Source of the DNA: Bradyrhizobium embrapense
Lineage (GTDB): Bacteria > Pseudomonadota > Alphaproteobacteria > Rhizobiales > Xanthobacteraceae
Direction of reading: 5' to 3'
DNA: 64,000 nucleotides
Assembly (NCBI RefSeq): GCF_001189235.2
Contig: NZ_LFIP02000010.1
Location: 204,599-268,598 of the forward strand
Position numbers and translations under genes: made by a program. Under the pieces are notes generated by a model that did not search any database, was not told the DNA's origin, and was given only the letters and a program-made list of their open reading frames with translations. This document shows, one piece after another, positions 23,747 through 31,588 of this stretch (positions within the stretch are counted from its first letter, which is position 1; the number at the start of each line of letters is the position of its first letter).

Positions 23747-24901
23747 ATGAGCGCAATCCATGCGGCCAACGCCGCTGATTACGCCGCGGCCTTGCACGCC
23801 CTGAGCAAGGACGATCGGCTGCGCGGTCTCAAGCCGCGTGCGGGCATCGATTTCGTATCGAACGACTATCTGGCACTGGCGAGCGCGCCGCGCATGAAGC
23901 AGGCCGTCCTGGCCGCGCTCGAGGCCGGCACGCCGATCGGCGCTGGCGGCTCGCGGCTGCTGCGCGGCAATTGCGTGGAGCACGAACGGCTGGAGGCCGA
24001 GGCCGCAGCGTTCTTTCGCGCCGAGACCGCGCTGTTCTTCGGCGGCGGCTATGTTGCCAACTTCGCTGTGCTGACGACGCTGCCGCAGCGCGGCGACCTG
24101 CTCGTCCTCGATTCGCTGGTGCACGCCAGCATTCACGAAGGTGCACGGGCCGGCCGGGCCGCGTTCCGGTTCAGCGCGCACAATGATCCGCAGTCGGTTG
24201 AGGACACCATTCGCGGCTGGCGCGCCGAGGGTGGAACGGGCCGGGTCTGGATCGTGGTCGAAAGCGTCTACAGCATGGACGGTGATGCCGCGCCGCTCGA
24301 CGAGCTCGTTGCGATCGCCGAACGGCACGACGCATTCCTGATGGTGGACGAAGCGCACGGCACCGGCGTCTACGGCGAACAGGGCCGCGGTCTGACCGCG
24401 CGCTATGAGGGACGCGAGAATCTCGTGATCGTGCATACTTGCGGCAAGGCGCTGGGCGCCGCCGGTGCGCTGGTCACGGCCTCTACGGTGCTGCGCGACT
24501 TCATGGTCAACCGCTGCCGCCCGTTCATCTTCGCCACCGCGCCATCGCCGCTTGTGGCCGTCGCCGTGCGCGAGGCGCTGCTGATCCTGCGAGAGGAGCC
24601 CGAGCGTCAGCAACGGCTCGCAGAACTGGTCGCGTTCACGCATCGCGAGCTCGATCGGCGTGGCTGGCGCAGTCCGTCGCGTTCGCAGATCGTGCCCTAT
24701 ATCGTCGGCGACAATGCGCGCGCGATGCGGCTTGCCTCGGCGCTGCAAGCGCGCGGCTTCGATATCAGGGGCATCCGGCCGCCGACCGTGCCGGCGGGCA
24801 CCGCGCGGCTGCGTATTGCGCTGACCCTTAATGTCGACGAGGACGACGTGCGCGCGCTGCTCGATGCGCTCGTCGCGGAGACGCAGGGCTGGGCGCAATG
24901 A
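23747..24901 (+). CDS. bioF: 8-amino-7-oxononanoate synthase BioF
   Basis: 384 residues. PLP enzyme joining pimeloyl thioester with alanine, the first committed ring step. Motifs: IDFVSNDYLALASAPRMKQA, IGAGGSRLLRGNCVEHERLE, FGGGYVANFAVLTTLPQRGD, ESVYSMDGDAAPLDELVA, VDEAHGTGVYGEQGRG, and HTCGKALGAAGALV with the PLP Lys. In many homologues the PLP segment reads T(L/F)SKAxG; here a Cys-Gly pair precedes the Lys. The ribosome site GAGAG lies before the ATG. It overlaps bioD by 4 bp (ATGA), so the two are translationally coupled. Confidence 0.95.
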   Translation: MSAIHAANAADYAAALHALSKDDRLRGLKPRAGIDFVSNDYLALASAPRMKQAVLAALEAGTPIGAGGSRLLRGNCVEHERLEAEAAAFFRAETALFFGGGYVANFAVLTTLPQRGDLLVLDSLVHASIHEGARAGRAAFRFSAHNDPQSVEDTIRGWRAEGGTGRVWIVVESVYSMDGDAAPLDELVAIAERHDAFLMVDEAHGTGVYGEQGRGLTARYEGRENLVIVHTCGKALGAAGALVTASTVLRDFMVNRCRPFIFATAPSPLVAVAVREALLILREEPERQQRLAELVAFTHRELDRRGWRSPSRSQIVPYIVGDNARAMRLASALQARGFDIRGIRPPTVPAGTARLRIALTLNVDEDDVRALLDALVAETQGWAQ

Positions 24902-25530
24902 TCAGCCGGATCGTGGTGACCGGCACCGATACCGGGATCGGAAAGACGATCTTCTCCGCGGCCCTCGCCGGCTTCTTGGGTGCGAGCTATTGGAAGCCGG
25001 TCCAGTCCGGCCTTGAGGAAGAGACCGACGCACAACTCGTGGCGCGGCTTGCGGGCCTTGCGGCCGATCGCATCGTGCCGGAGCGCTATCGCCTTCGGAC
25101 GCCGGCGTCGCCGCATCAATCCGCCGCGATCGACGGCGTGCGCATCGATCCTGCCGCGCTCGACGTGCCCGACACGCGGGGACGGCCGCTGGTGATCGAG
25201 GGCGCAGGCGGGCTGATGGTGCCGCTCAATGACGACACGCTCTATATGGACATGTTCGAGCGATGGCGGCTGCCGGTCGTGCTGTGCGCCCGCACCGCAC
25301 TTGGCACCATCAATCACTCGCTGCTGTCGGTCGAAGCGTTGCGCAGGCGTCGGATCGACATCCTCGGAATCGCCTTCATCGGTGAGAGCAATCCCGAGAG
25401 CGAGCGCGCCATCTGCGCGTTCGGGCAAGTGCGCCGGCTCGGCCGGTTGCCATGGCTGTCTCCGCTCACGGCAGACACGCTGCGGGCGGCTTTCAACGCC
25501 TCGTTCCAGCGCGACGATTTCAATCTATGA
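24898..25530 (+). CDS. bioD: Dethiobiotin synthetase BioD
   Basis: 210 residues. ATP-dependent carboxylase closing the ureido ring of 7,8-diaminopelargonate. The P-loop is VTGTDTGIGKTIFSAAL, followed by GASYWKPVQSGLEEETD with the KPVQSG substrate motif, and LVIEGAGGLMVPLNDDTLY (E-G-A-G-G). LSVEALRRRRIDILGIAFIG forms the base-specific region. Four-base overlaps with bioF upstream and bioA downstream show a compact operon. Confidence 0.95.
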   Translation: MISRIVVTGTDTGIGKTIFSAALAGFLGASYWKPVQSGLEEETDAQLVARLAGLAADRIVPERYRLRTPASPHQSAAIDGVRIDPAALDVPDTRGRPLVIEGAGGLMVPLNDDTLYMDMFERWRLPVVLCARTALGTINHSLLSVEALRRRRIDILGIAFIGESNPESERAICAFGQVRRLGRLPWLSPLTADTLRAAFNASFQRDDFNL

Positions 25531-26789
25531 TATCAGCTCAGAGATCGCCGATCTGGCACCCCTTCACCCAGCACGCGCTGCACGACCGGATGACCAGGAT
25601 CGTGCGCGGGGAGGGTGCCTATCTCTACACCGCGGATGACCGCCGCATCATCGATGCGATCGCGTCCTGGTGGGTCGTGACCCACGGCCATTGCCATCCG
25701 CATATCGTGCGCGCGATCCAGAACCAGGCCGAACAGCTCAACCAGATCATCTTTGCCGGCCATACCCACGATCCGGCGGAAGCGGTTGCCGCGCAGCTCG
25801 TGAAGCTGGCGCCGCCTGGCCTCGACTATGTATTCTTCTCCGACTCCGGTTCGACCAGCGTGGAAGTCGGGCTGAAGATGGCGCTCGGCTATTGGCACAA
25901 TATCGGCGTGCCGCGCACGCGGATCATCGTCATGCAGCATTCCTACCACGGCGACACCGTGGGGACGATGTCGGTCGGCGCCCGCGGCGTCTTCAACAAG
26001 GCGTACGAGCCGCTGCTGTTCGACGTGGCATCAATCCCGTTTCCCGCGGCCGGCCACGAGCAGGCGACACTCGATGCGCTCGAAGCCGCATGCAACGAGA
26101 AAACCGCGGCGGCGTTCATCGTCGAGCCGCTGATCCTGGGCGCGGGCGGGATGCTGATGTATCCGCCCTGGGTGCTGAAGGAAATGAAGCGCATCTGCGA
26201 AGCCCATGACGTGCTGTTCATTGCCGATGAGGTGATGACCGGCTGGGGCCGCACCGGCACCTTGTTCGCGTGCGAGCAGGCCGACGTCACGCCGGACATC
26301 GCCTGCTATTCGAAGGGCCTCACCGGTGGATCGCTGCCGCTCGCAGTGACGCTCTGCCGTGCCGAGATCTACGATGCGCACTATTCCAGCGATCGTTCGC
26401 GAACCTTCTTCCATTCCAGCTCCTACACGGCGAATCCGGTCGCCTGCGCCGCGGCAAGGGCGAACCTCGAGCTGTGGCAACACGGCGCGGGCGAACGTGC
26501 CACATCTCTCGCAGCGATGCAGGAGCGGCTGATCGCACCATTCCGCGCCGACGCCCGCTTCGAGAACGTCCGCCGCACGGGCACCATCACCGCGCTTGAC
26601 CTGAAGGCCAGCGATGCAGGCTATCTCGCCGGCATCGGTCCGAAACTTCAGGCCTTCTTCACGCGTCGAAACCTGCTGCTGCGCCCGCTCGGCAACACGA
26701 TCTACCTGATGCCGCCCTACTGCGTGACGGAGGCGGACCTCGTTGAGATTTATGCCGCGATTGCCGATGCAGCCGACGAGCTGGCCTGA
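25527..26789 (+). CDS. bioA: Adenosylmethionine-8-amino-7-oxononanoate aminotransferase BioA
   Basis: 420 residues from the ATG at 25527 that overlaps the bioD stop. Class III PLP aminotransferase that uses SAM as amino donor to make 7,8-diaminopelargonate. Motifs: SPIWHPFTQHALHD, as in known BioA enzymes; VFFSDSGSTSVEVGLKMALG; QHSYHGDTVGTMSVG; LFIADEVMTGWGRTGTLFAC; and IACYSKGLTGGSLPLAVTLC with the PLP Lys. The C-terminal PPYCVTEADL is typical. It is the last gene of the operon. No bioZ (the FabH-like pimelate enzyme) follows, as it does in several other alphaproteobacteria. Confidence 0.95.
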   Translation: MISAQRSPIWHPFTQHALHDRMTRIVRGEGAYLYTADDRRIIDAIASWWVVTHGHCHPHIVRAIQNQAEQLNQIIFAGHTHDPAEAVAAQLVKLAPPGLDYVFFSDSGSTSVEVGLKMALGYWHNIGVPRTRIIVMQHSYHGDTVGTMSVGARGVFNKAYEPLLFDVASIPFPAAGHEQATLDALEAACNEKTAAAFIVEPLILGAGGMLMYPPWVLKEMKRICEAHDVLFIADEVMTGWGRTGTLFACEQADVTPDIACYSKGLTGGSLPLAVTLCRAEIYDAHYSSDRSRTFFHSSSYTANPVACAAARANLELWQHGAGERATSLAAMQERLIAPFRADARFENVRRTGTITALDLKASDAGYLAGIGPKLQAFFTRRNLLLRPLGNTIYLMPPYCVTEADLVEIYAAIADAADELA

Positions 26790-26842
26790 GCCCGTGACTG
26801 ACGATTTGCATCGCGTGCCGTCCTGCACGCGATCGGTTCTCA

Positions 26843-26875
26843 TAAAAAATCGGCGTGCCGTTGGGGCACGCCGAT
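26843..26875 (-). terminator. Intrinsic terminator of the WXXGXW protein gene
   Basis: A perfect 11-bp stem (ATCGGCGTGCC at 26849-26859 with GGCACGCCGAT at 26865-26875) and a 5-base loop. Read on the minus strand it is followed by a run of T (26844-26849). It lies 8 bases past the stop of the minus-strand gene at 26884. It may also slow transcripts arriving from bioA on the other strand. Confidence 0.85.
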
Positions 26876-26883
26876 AGGCTGGA

Positions 26884-28140
26884 TCACGCGTGCCTGTGTG
26901 GCGCCGGCCTTGCTGCGGGATGCTGCGGGTGGGGCGCAGGATGCGGCCGCGGTGCGGGCCGCGACACATGCGGTGGCGGCGGACGCCGGGGCGGCGGCGG
27001 AGCACGATGCACAGCCGCGTGCGCGACGCGCGACGCCGGCGGATGCGCAGCCGGGCGTGGCGCAGGCGGCGCGTGCTGTGCGATCTGCGGTCTCGGCGCA
27101 TGCGCGGCTGGCGCTGCGACGTGCGGTGCCGGAGCGGGATGGTGGGCGGCGACAGGCGGAGCGTGTCCGGTCGGCGGTGCATGTGCAGCCGGCGAAGCGC
27201 TTGCCGCAGGCAAGGCGTGTCCCGTTGTCGACGCGTGTGCCGGCGGTAGCGCGCTTCCGGTCGGCAGAGCGTGCCCCGTCGGCGTTGCATGTGTGGGCGG
27301 CAGCGCGTTTCCGCTCGGCAGAGCGTGTCCTGGCGGCACGGCATTTCCGGTCTGCGGAGCATGGCTTGTCGCGGATTGCGCATGATGCGGCGGCGGCGCC
27401 GCGATCGGCTTGCCCGGGTGCGCGGCGATCACGCCCGCGCCGCTGAAATGTGCTGCGTGCGCGGTCGCGGCGACCGCCGGATGACCGTGGTTGTTGGCGA
27501 GCGTCAGCGCCGGATCCTTCATCGCCGCTTCCGCGTGCCGGGTCTGCTCGGCGGTCGCAGCCACATGGTGCTCGTTCGCGGCGGCGAGCTGCTGCGGCGT
27601 TGGTCTCGCCGTGATGCCGCCGGTGCCGCCGTTGTAGCTGATGTTGGTCGTGTTGTTGATGACGGTCTTGTTGTAGACGTTGGTGACGGAGACATTCGAG
27701 ATGTTGTTGACGGAGCGGTTGTAGAAGAAGTTGCCGCCGCGCCAGTAGCCGCCCTCATAGCCGACGCCGGTGTAGCCGAAGCCATAAGAGATGCCGCCGT
27801 AGAAGCCGACGGTCGCTCCCCAATAACCGGCGTGGAAGGCGTAGACGCCATCGTTCCAGGCCCAGTAGCCGGGTGTCCATAGCAATTCAGGCGCGGGCGG
27901 CAGCACCCATGTGCCGGGAACCCAGTAGTAACCGGTATCGTCGCTCCACGCCCAATAGCCGGGAGTCCAGATGTAGCCGTCGCCAGGGATTGGCGGCTGC
28001 TCGTAGACAGGCAGGGGCGGCGGTGCTGCATCGACGCTGATGCTGATGCCGATGGCAAGCTGCGCGCGCGCTGGCGCGGGTGGAGAGAGACAGCAGAGGC
28101 TGAGAGCTAAGGCGAAAGGCAGTCCAGCGATGCGGCGCAT
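26884..28140 (-). CDS. Secreted WXXGXW-repeat protein with long Pro/Ala/His tail
   Basis: 418 residues from the ATG at 28140, which has GGAG at the usual distance. Signal peptide: RRIAGLPFALALSLCCLSPP, cut after ARAQ. Residues ~45-110 hold W-T-P-G-Y-W-A-W type repeats (YIWTPGYWAWSDD, YYWVPGTWVLPP, LLWTPGYWAWND), as in the YXWGXW/WXXGXW family. Residues ~115-180 are Gly, Tyr and Asn rich (VYNKTVINNTTNISY). From residue ~200 to the end it is low complexity, Pro/Ala/His, including near-repeats of GHALPTGSALPPAHAS. The role is unknown; cell-surface location is likely. The repetitive GC-rich tail produces long spurious frames on the other strand. Confidence 0.8.
   Translation of the reverse strand: MRRIAGLPFALALSLCCLSPPAPARAQLAIGISISVDAAPPPLPVYEQPPIPGDGYIWTPGYWAWSDDTGYYWVPGTWVLPPAPELLWTPGYWAWNDGVYAFHAGYWGATVGFYGGISYGFGYTGVGYEGGYWRGGNFFYNRSVNNISNVSVTNVYNKTVINNTTNISYNGGTGGITARPTPQQLAAANEHHVAATAEQTRHAEAAMKDPALTLANNHGHPAVAATAHAAHFSGAGVIAAHPGKPIAAPPPHHAQSATSHAPQTGNAVPPGHALPSGNALPPTHATPTGHALPTGSALPPAHASTTGHALPAASASPAAHAPPTGHAPPVAAHHPAPAPHVAAPAAHAPRPQIAQHAPPAPRPAAHPPASRVAHAAVHRAPPPPRRPPPPHVSRPAPRPHPAPHPQHPAARPAPHRHA
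27140..27365. repeat. Imperfect tandem repeats inside the WXXGXW gene
   Basis: The coding sequence contains repeated units of about 21-24 bases (minus strand: GGCCACGC-type units coding GHALPxGxALPPxHA). At least five degenerate copies are seen. Unit number may vary between strains because of slippage. Confidence 0.55.
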
Positions 28141-28482
28141 GGCAGATACTCCAATCTTCTTCCCCCAGCGTTGGAGTGAATAGTGGCCGCGACATGAACC
28201 CGTTGTGAATGTTTGTGCCGACACCATGATTTCGCGGTCGCGCGTCGATGAATGCGTTAACGACAGCGAATGCGCGTCAGCTCGGTGTCAGGATGGAACG
28301 CAAATCACGACGACTCGCAGTTCGGATATAGACAGCACGAGACGCGAGCGCTTCGCTCTCGCCCGCTTCATCACTGCGCCGAATAGTCGAATTTTCGATT
28401 TGAATTGGACGATGCCCCCCTGCGCGTCATCAATCGATCATCGGAACATCCGGCCCGCACGAGGCCGGGCAGGGAGGTTTGA

Positions 28483-29892
28483 ATGGCGCGATCCGCCGAC
28501 ATCGATATCAACGCGGGCGCGCGCCTCGACCGGCTGCCGATCTGCCGATTCCATTGGCGCATCCTGGCCCTGATCGGCGCCGGCATGTTTCTCGATGCAT
28601 TCGACATCTATCTGGCCGGCGGCGTGCTCGGCGCGGTGCTCAGGGAAGGCTGGTCGACACTCGAGCTCAACGCCGCGTTCGTCTCCGCGACCTTTGTCGG
28701 AATGACGATCGGCGCCTGGTTCTCCGGCATCCTTGGCGACCGCTTCGGCCGCCGCTTCTCCTATCAGATGAATCTTGCGATCTTCGGCCTCGCGTCGATC
28801 GCCGCGGCCTTCGCGCCCAGCATGACGGTGCTGATCGGCCTGCGCTTCGTCATCGGCATCGGGCTCGGCGCCGAGATCGTGGTCGGCTATGCGACCTTGA
28901 CGGAGTTCGTGCCGGCCGCCTCGCGTGGACGCTGGATCGGGCTTTTGGCCGTGATCACCAACTTCTCGCTGTTCGCGTCGTCCATGATCGGCCTGTGGGT
29001 GATCCCGACGCTCGGCTGGCGTTACATGTTCGGCCTCGTCGGGATACTGGCGATGATCGTCTGGTTCCTGCGCAAGTCGATGCCGGAATCGCCGCGCTGG
29101 CTCGCCGCCAACGGGCGCGGCGACCAGGCGGAGGCGATTCTGTCGGCGATCGAAGCGGAGGCCGCGCGCAACACAACGCTGGCTCCCGTCGTCGCCGGCG
29201 CGCCGGTGCAGGAATCGCCCGGTGCGGTCTGGCGCCTGTTCCAGCCGCCATATCTTGCGCGCACCTTGCTCGGCAGCCTGCTGCACATCGTCGTCGGCTT
29301 CAGCCTCTACGGGTTCATCGGCTGGCTGCCGACCTTCATGGTCAAGGGCGGCCACAGCGTGGTCTCCTCGCTGGGCTACACCAGCGTGATGGCGCTGGGC
29401 GGTCCGGTCGGATCGCTGATCGGGCTCGTGCTGGCGGACCGGCTCGGGCGCCGGCTCTCGATCGTCGGCTCGTCGATCGCGGCAGCCGTGCTCGGCATCG
29501 CCTACCCCACCATGCCGGATGGTGTCGCGCTCGCAACCGTGGGCTTCCTGCTGGTCACCGCGATCTACGTCATGCTGGCGACCGGGTTCGCGATGCACGT
29601 CCCGGAACTTTTCCCGACGCGCTACCGGCTTCGCGGGACCGCGATCTGCGCCACGTCGGGGCGGATCGCGACCGCATTGGTCCAGTACGTCGTGGTCGCG
29701 ATCTTCGCCTGGCAGGGGTTGACCGGCGTGCTGACGACGCTGGCCGGCATCCTCGTCTTCCAGGCCGTAGTCTTTCTGATGTTCGGATTTGAGACCAAGG
29801 GGCGCTCACTGGAGGACGCCTCGGCCGTCCCAGACGGCGAGGCAGCAAGTCACGCGTCGATGGCGAGGAGGCCGGCGGACATCGGTGCCTAG
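28483..29892 (+). CDS. MFS transporter (sugar/aromatic-acid porter type)
   Basis: 469 residues with twelve predicted membrane helices. MFS signatures are in loop 2-3 (GDRFGRRFSYQMNLAIFG) and loop 8-9 (LADRLGRRLSIVGSSIAAAV). The N terminus (FHWRILALIGAGMFLDAFDI) carries the D-x-F-D motif of the aromatic-acid/metabolite H+ symporter subgroups, and PESPRWL follows helix 6 as in sugar porters. HVPELFPTRYRLRGTA near residue 370 is also typical. The GGGAGG ribosome site is strong. The stop codon overlaps that of the convergent lysR gene (CTAG). It probably imports the substrate handled by the haloacid-dehalogenase and CoA-transferase genes beyond lysR (inference). Confidence 0.9.
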   Translation: MARSADIDINAGARLDRLPICRFHWRILALIGAGMFLDAFDIYLAGGVLGAVLREGWSTLELNAAFVSATFVGMTIGAWFSGILGDRFGRRFSYQMNLAIFGLASIAAAFAPSMTVLIGLRFVIGIGLGAEIVVGYATLTEFVPAASRGRWIGLLAVITNFSLFASSMIGLWVIPTLGWRYMFGLVGILAMIVWFLRKSMPESPRWLAANGRGDQAEAILSAIEAEAARNTTLAPVVAGAPVQESPGAVWRLFQPPYLARTLLGSLLHIVVGFSLYGFIGWLPTFMVKGGHSVVSSLGYTSVMALGGPVGSLIGLVLADRLGRRLSIVGSSIAAAVLGIAYPTMPDGVALATVGFLLVTAIYVMLATGFAMHVPELFPTRYRLRGTAICATSGRIATALVQYVVVAIFAWQGLTGVLTTLAGILVFQAVVFLMFGFETKGRSLEDASAVPDGEAASHASMARRPADIGA

Positions 29893-30791
29893 CGCAGATC
29901 GGAGCACGATGCCTTGATCCGATCGCGCAGCCAGCCGTTGGCATGGCTCTGATCGTATCTGCGATGCCAGTACAACATCCAGTCGAACGGCGCGGATTCG
30001 AACGGCAGTTCCTCCATCCGCAGACCGTCGTCCATCAGCACTGCGGCGAGATGCCGCGGCATCACCGCGAGCAGATCGGTGCTCTTCAAGACGTGAGGTA
30101 CGACCAGCCAATGCGGCACATTCAGCGTGATGCGTCTATGGTGACCGCGTTCGGCGAGCACGTCGTCGACGAAGCGAAGGTCGGTCGGGCTCATCGAGAC
30201 CTTCATGTGGTCCTGCGCGATGAAGCGTTCGAAAGTCAGCCGTCCGCGCTTGATCGGGTGACCGCTCCGCATCAGGCAGACCATGCGGTCGCGCAGCAGC
30301 GTCTCGGACCGGATCGATGCGGAATGTTCGAGCCCCATGCTGACAGCAACGTCGATCTCGTCCCGCTCCAGCGCATCGATCGTCAGGGCGGGTGGCAGGT
30401 GGATGATGTTGTAGGAGATCCGCGCTTGCGGCGGCCGCGCAGCGGCAAGTCGCGGCAGCAGCAGGCAGGCGAGAATGTCCGACATCCTGATCGTGAAGCT
30501 GCGTTCGGTCCGGCCCGGATCGAAGCCCGCATCGCTCGCCATCACCCGCTCGACCTGACGCAGCACCTGGCGCAGCGGCTCCGCCAGTTCGGTGGCGCGC
30601 GGCGTCGGCTTCATGCCGCTCGTCGTCCGCACCAGCAGCTCGTCCTCGAACATCGCGCGCAGCCGGTTGAGCGCGTTGCTCATCGCCGGTTGACTGAGGC
30701 CGACGCGGTCGGCCGCCTTGGTGACATGCCGCTCGGTCAGCAGTGCGTCCAACGCGACGAGCAGGTTGAGGTCGATGGATCGGAGATTCAT
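29889..30791 (-). CDS. LysR family transcriptional regulator (NodD/LeuO-like)
   Basis: 300 residues from the ATG at 30791. Winged helix: NLRSIDLNLLVALDALLTER, HVTKAADRVGLSQPAMSNAL, NRLRAMFEDELLVRTTSGMK. This opening is typical of the NodD/NahR/LeuO branch. The effector domain runs from ~90 to 300 (FTIRMSDILACLLLPRLAAA, IDVAVSMGLEHS). Three further in-frame starts (30803, 30833, 30887) exist; 30887 would share its first base pair with the divergent gene start. The upstream MDLRSLDIH segment imitates MNLRSIDLN at DNA level. It probably controls the divergent dehalogenase/CoA-transferase genes and perhaps the convergent MFS gene. Confidence 0.88.
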   Translation of the reverse strand: MNLRSIDLNLLVALDALLTERHVTKAADRVGLSQPAMSNALNRLRAMFEDELLVRTTSGMKPTPRATELAEPLRQVLRQVERVMASDAGFDPGRTERSFTIRMSDILACLLLPRLAAARPPQARISYNIIHLPPALTIDALERDEIDVAVSMGLEHSASIRSETLLRDRMVCLMRSGHPIKRGRLTFERFIAQDHMKVSMSPTDLRFVDDVLAERGHHRRITLNVPHWLVVPHVLKSTDLLAVMPRHLAAVLMDDGLRMEELPFESAPFDWMLYWHRRYDQSHANGWLRDRIKASCSDLR

Positions 30792-30886
30792 GCCGTCATT
30801 CATATCGTGAATATCGAGAGATCGCAAATCCATTTCATCGATGGCGATGCGAGGCGTATCAGTCGAGCTGAACCTAGGAGGCATCA

Positions 30887-31588
30887 ATGAGCTTTGAGAC
30901 CATCAAGCGCGACGTGAAGATCTGCATGTTCGACCAGTACGGCACGGTCGTCGACATGCAGGACGGCCTGACCAAAATCGCGACGCCGTTCCTTCAGAAG
31001 AAGGGCTGGAAGGGCGATCCGAATTCCTTCGTCACCTGGTGGCGTCGCACCCATTTCGAGAACTCGATGATCGATGCGCTGCTGCATCGCGAGCACACGC
31101 CCTATCGCGAGATCGGGCATCGCGCGGTGGCCCACGTGATGGACCGCGCCAGGATCGACTACACGACCGACGAGGTGCGTTACCTCGTCGGCGAGATCGA
31201 GAAGCTGGTGCCGTTTCCGGAGGTGCCGGAGGCACTGGCGCGGCTGCAGGCCAAATACAAGCTGGTCGTGCTCTCGAACGGCGATCCGGACATGCTCGAG
31301 ACCGCGAAGCAGTACCACAAGGTGCCGTTCGATCGCGTGATCTCGGTGGCCGAGGCCAATTCGTTCAAGCCGCATGTCGCGACCTACACCAAGGCGGCCG
31401 AGATCATGGGCGTGAAGCCCGATCAGGTGCTGTTCGTGGCCAATCACGCCTTCGACTGCATCGGCGCCAAGTCCGCCGGCATGCGGACGGCCTTCATCGA
31501 CCGGCGCAGCCGCCCGTTCGGCATCACGCCGCACCAGCCCGACATCCTGGTGCCGTCGATGAAGGACCTCGCCGATGCGATCGTCTGA
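30887..31588 (+). CDS. HAD-family haloacid dehalogenase type II
   Basis: 233 residues. HAD motif I is ICMFDQYGTVVDMQDG (nucleophile Asp in F-D-x-Y-G-T). Motif II is LVVLSNGDPDMLE (Ser). Then KPHVATYTKAAEIMGVKPDQ with the motif III Lys, and VLFVANHAFDCIGAKSAGMR as motif IV with the acidic pair replaced by N-H-x-F-D, as is normal for L-2-haloacid dehalogenases. These enzymes hydrolyse 2-halo acids to 2-hydroxy acids. It starts with a strong AGGAGG site and overlaps the downstream CoA-transferase gene by 14 bp. It could act on a non-halogenated phosphate ester, so the true substrate is unsure. Confidence 0.88.
   Translation: MSFETIKRDVKICMFDQYGTVVDMQDGLTKIATPFLQKKGWKGDPNSFVTWWRRTHFENSMIDALLHREHTPYREIGHRAVAHVMDRARIDYTTDEVRYLVGEIEKLVPFPEVPEALARLQAKYKLVVLSNGDPDMLETAKQYHKVPFDRVISVAEANSFKPHVATYTKAAEIMGVKPDQVLFVANHAFDCIGAKSAGMRTAFIDRRSRPFGITPHQPDILVPSMKDLADAIV

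Noticed and set aside
26843..26875. The 11-bp hairpin as a terminator of the bio operon
   Set aside because: The T run follows the stem only on the minus strand, so it belongs to the opposite gene.
26855..27446. Cys/Gly-rich or Arg/Ala-rich frames opposite the WXXGXW gene tail
   Set aside because: They come from reading the repetitive GC-rich tail on the other strand; no ribosome site or family match supports them.
29889..30791. Calling the LysR protein NodD
   Set aside because: The N terminus resembles the NodD branch, but no nod box or nod genes are nearby, so only the family is assigned.
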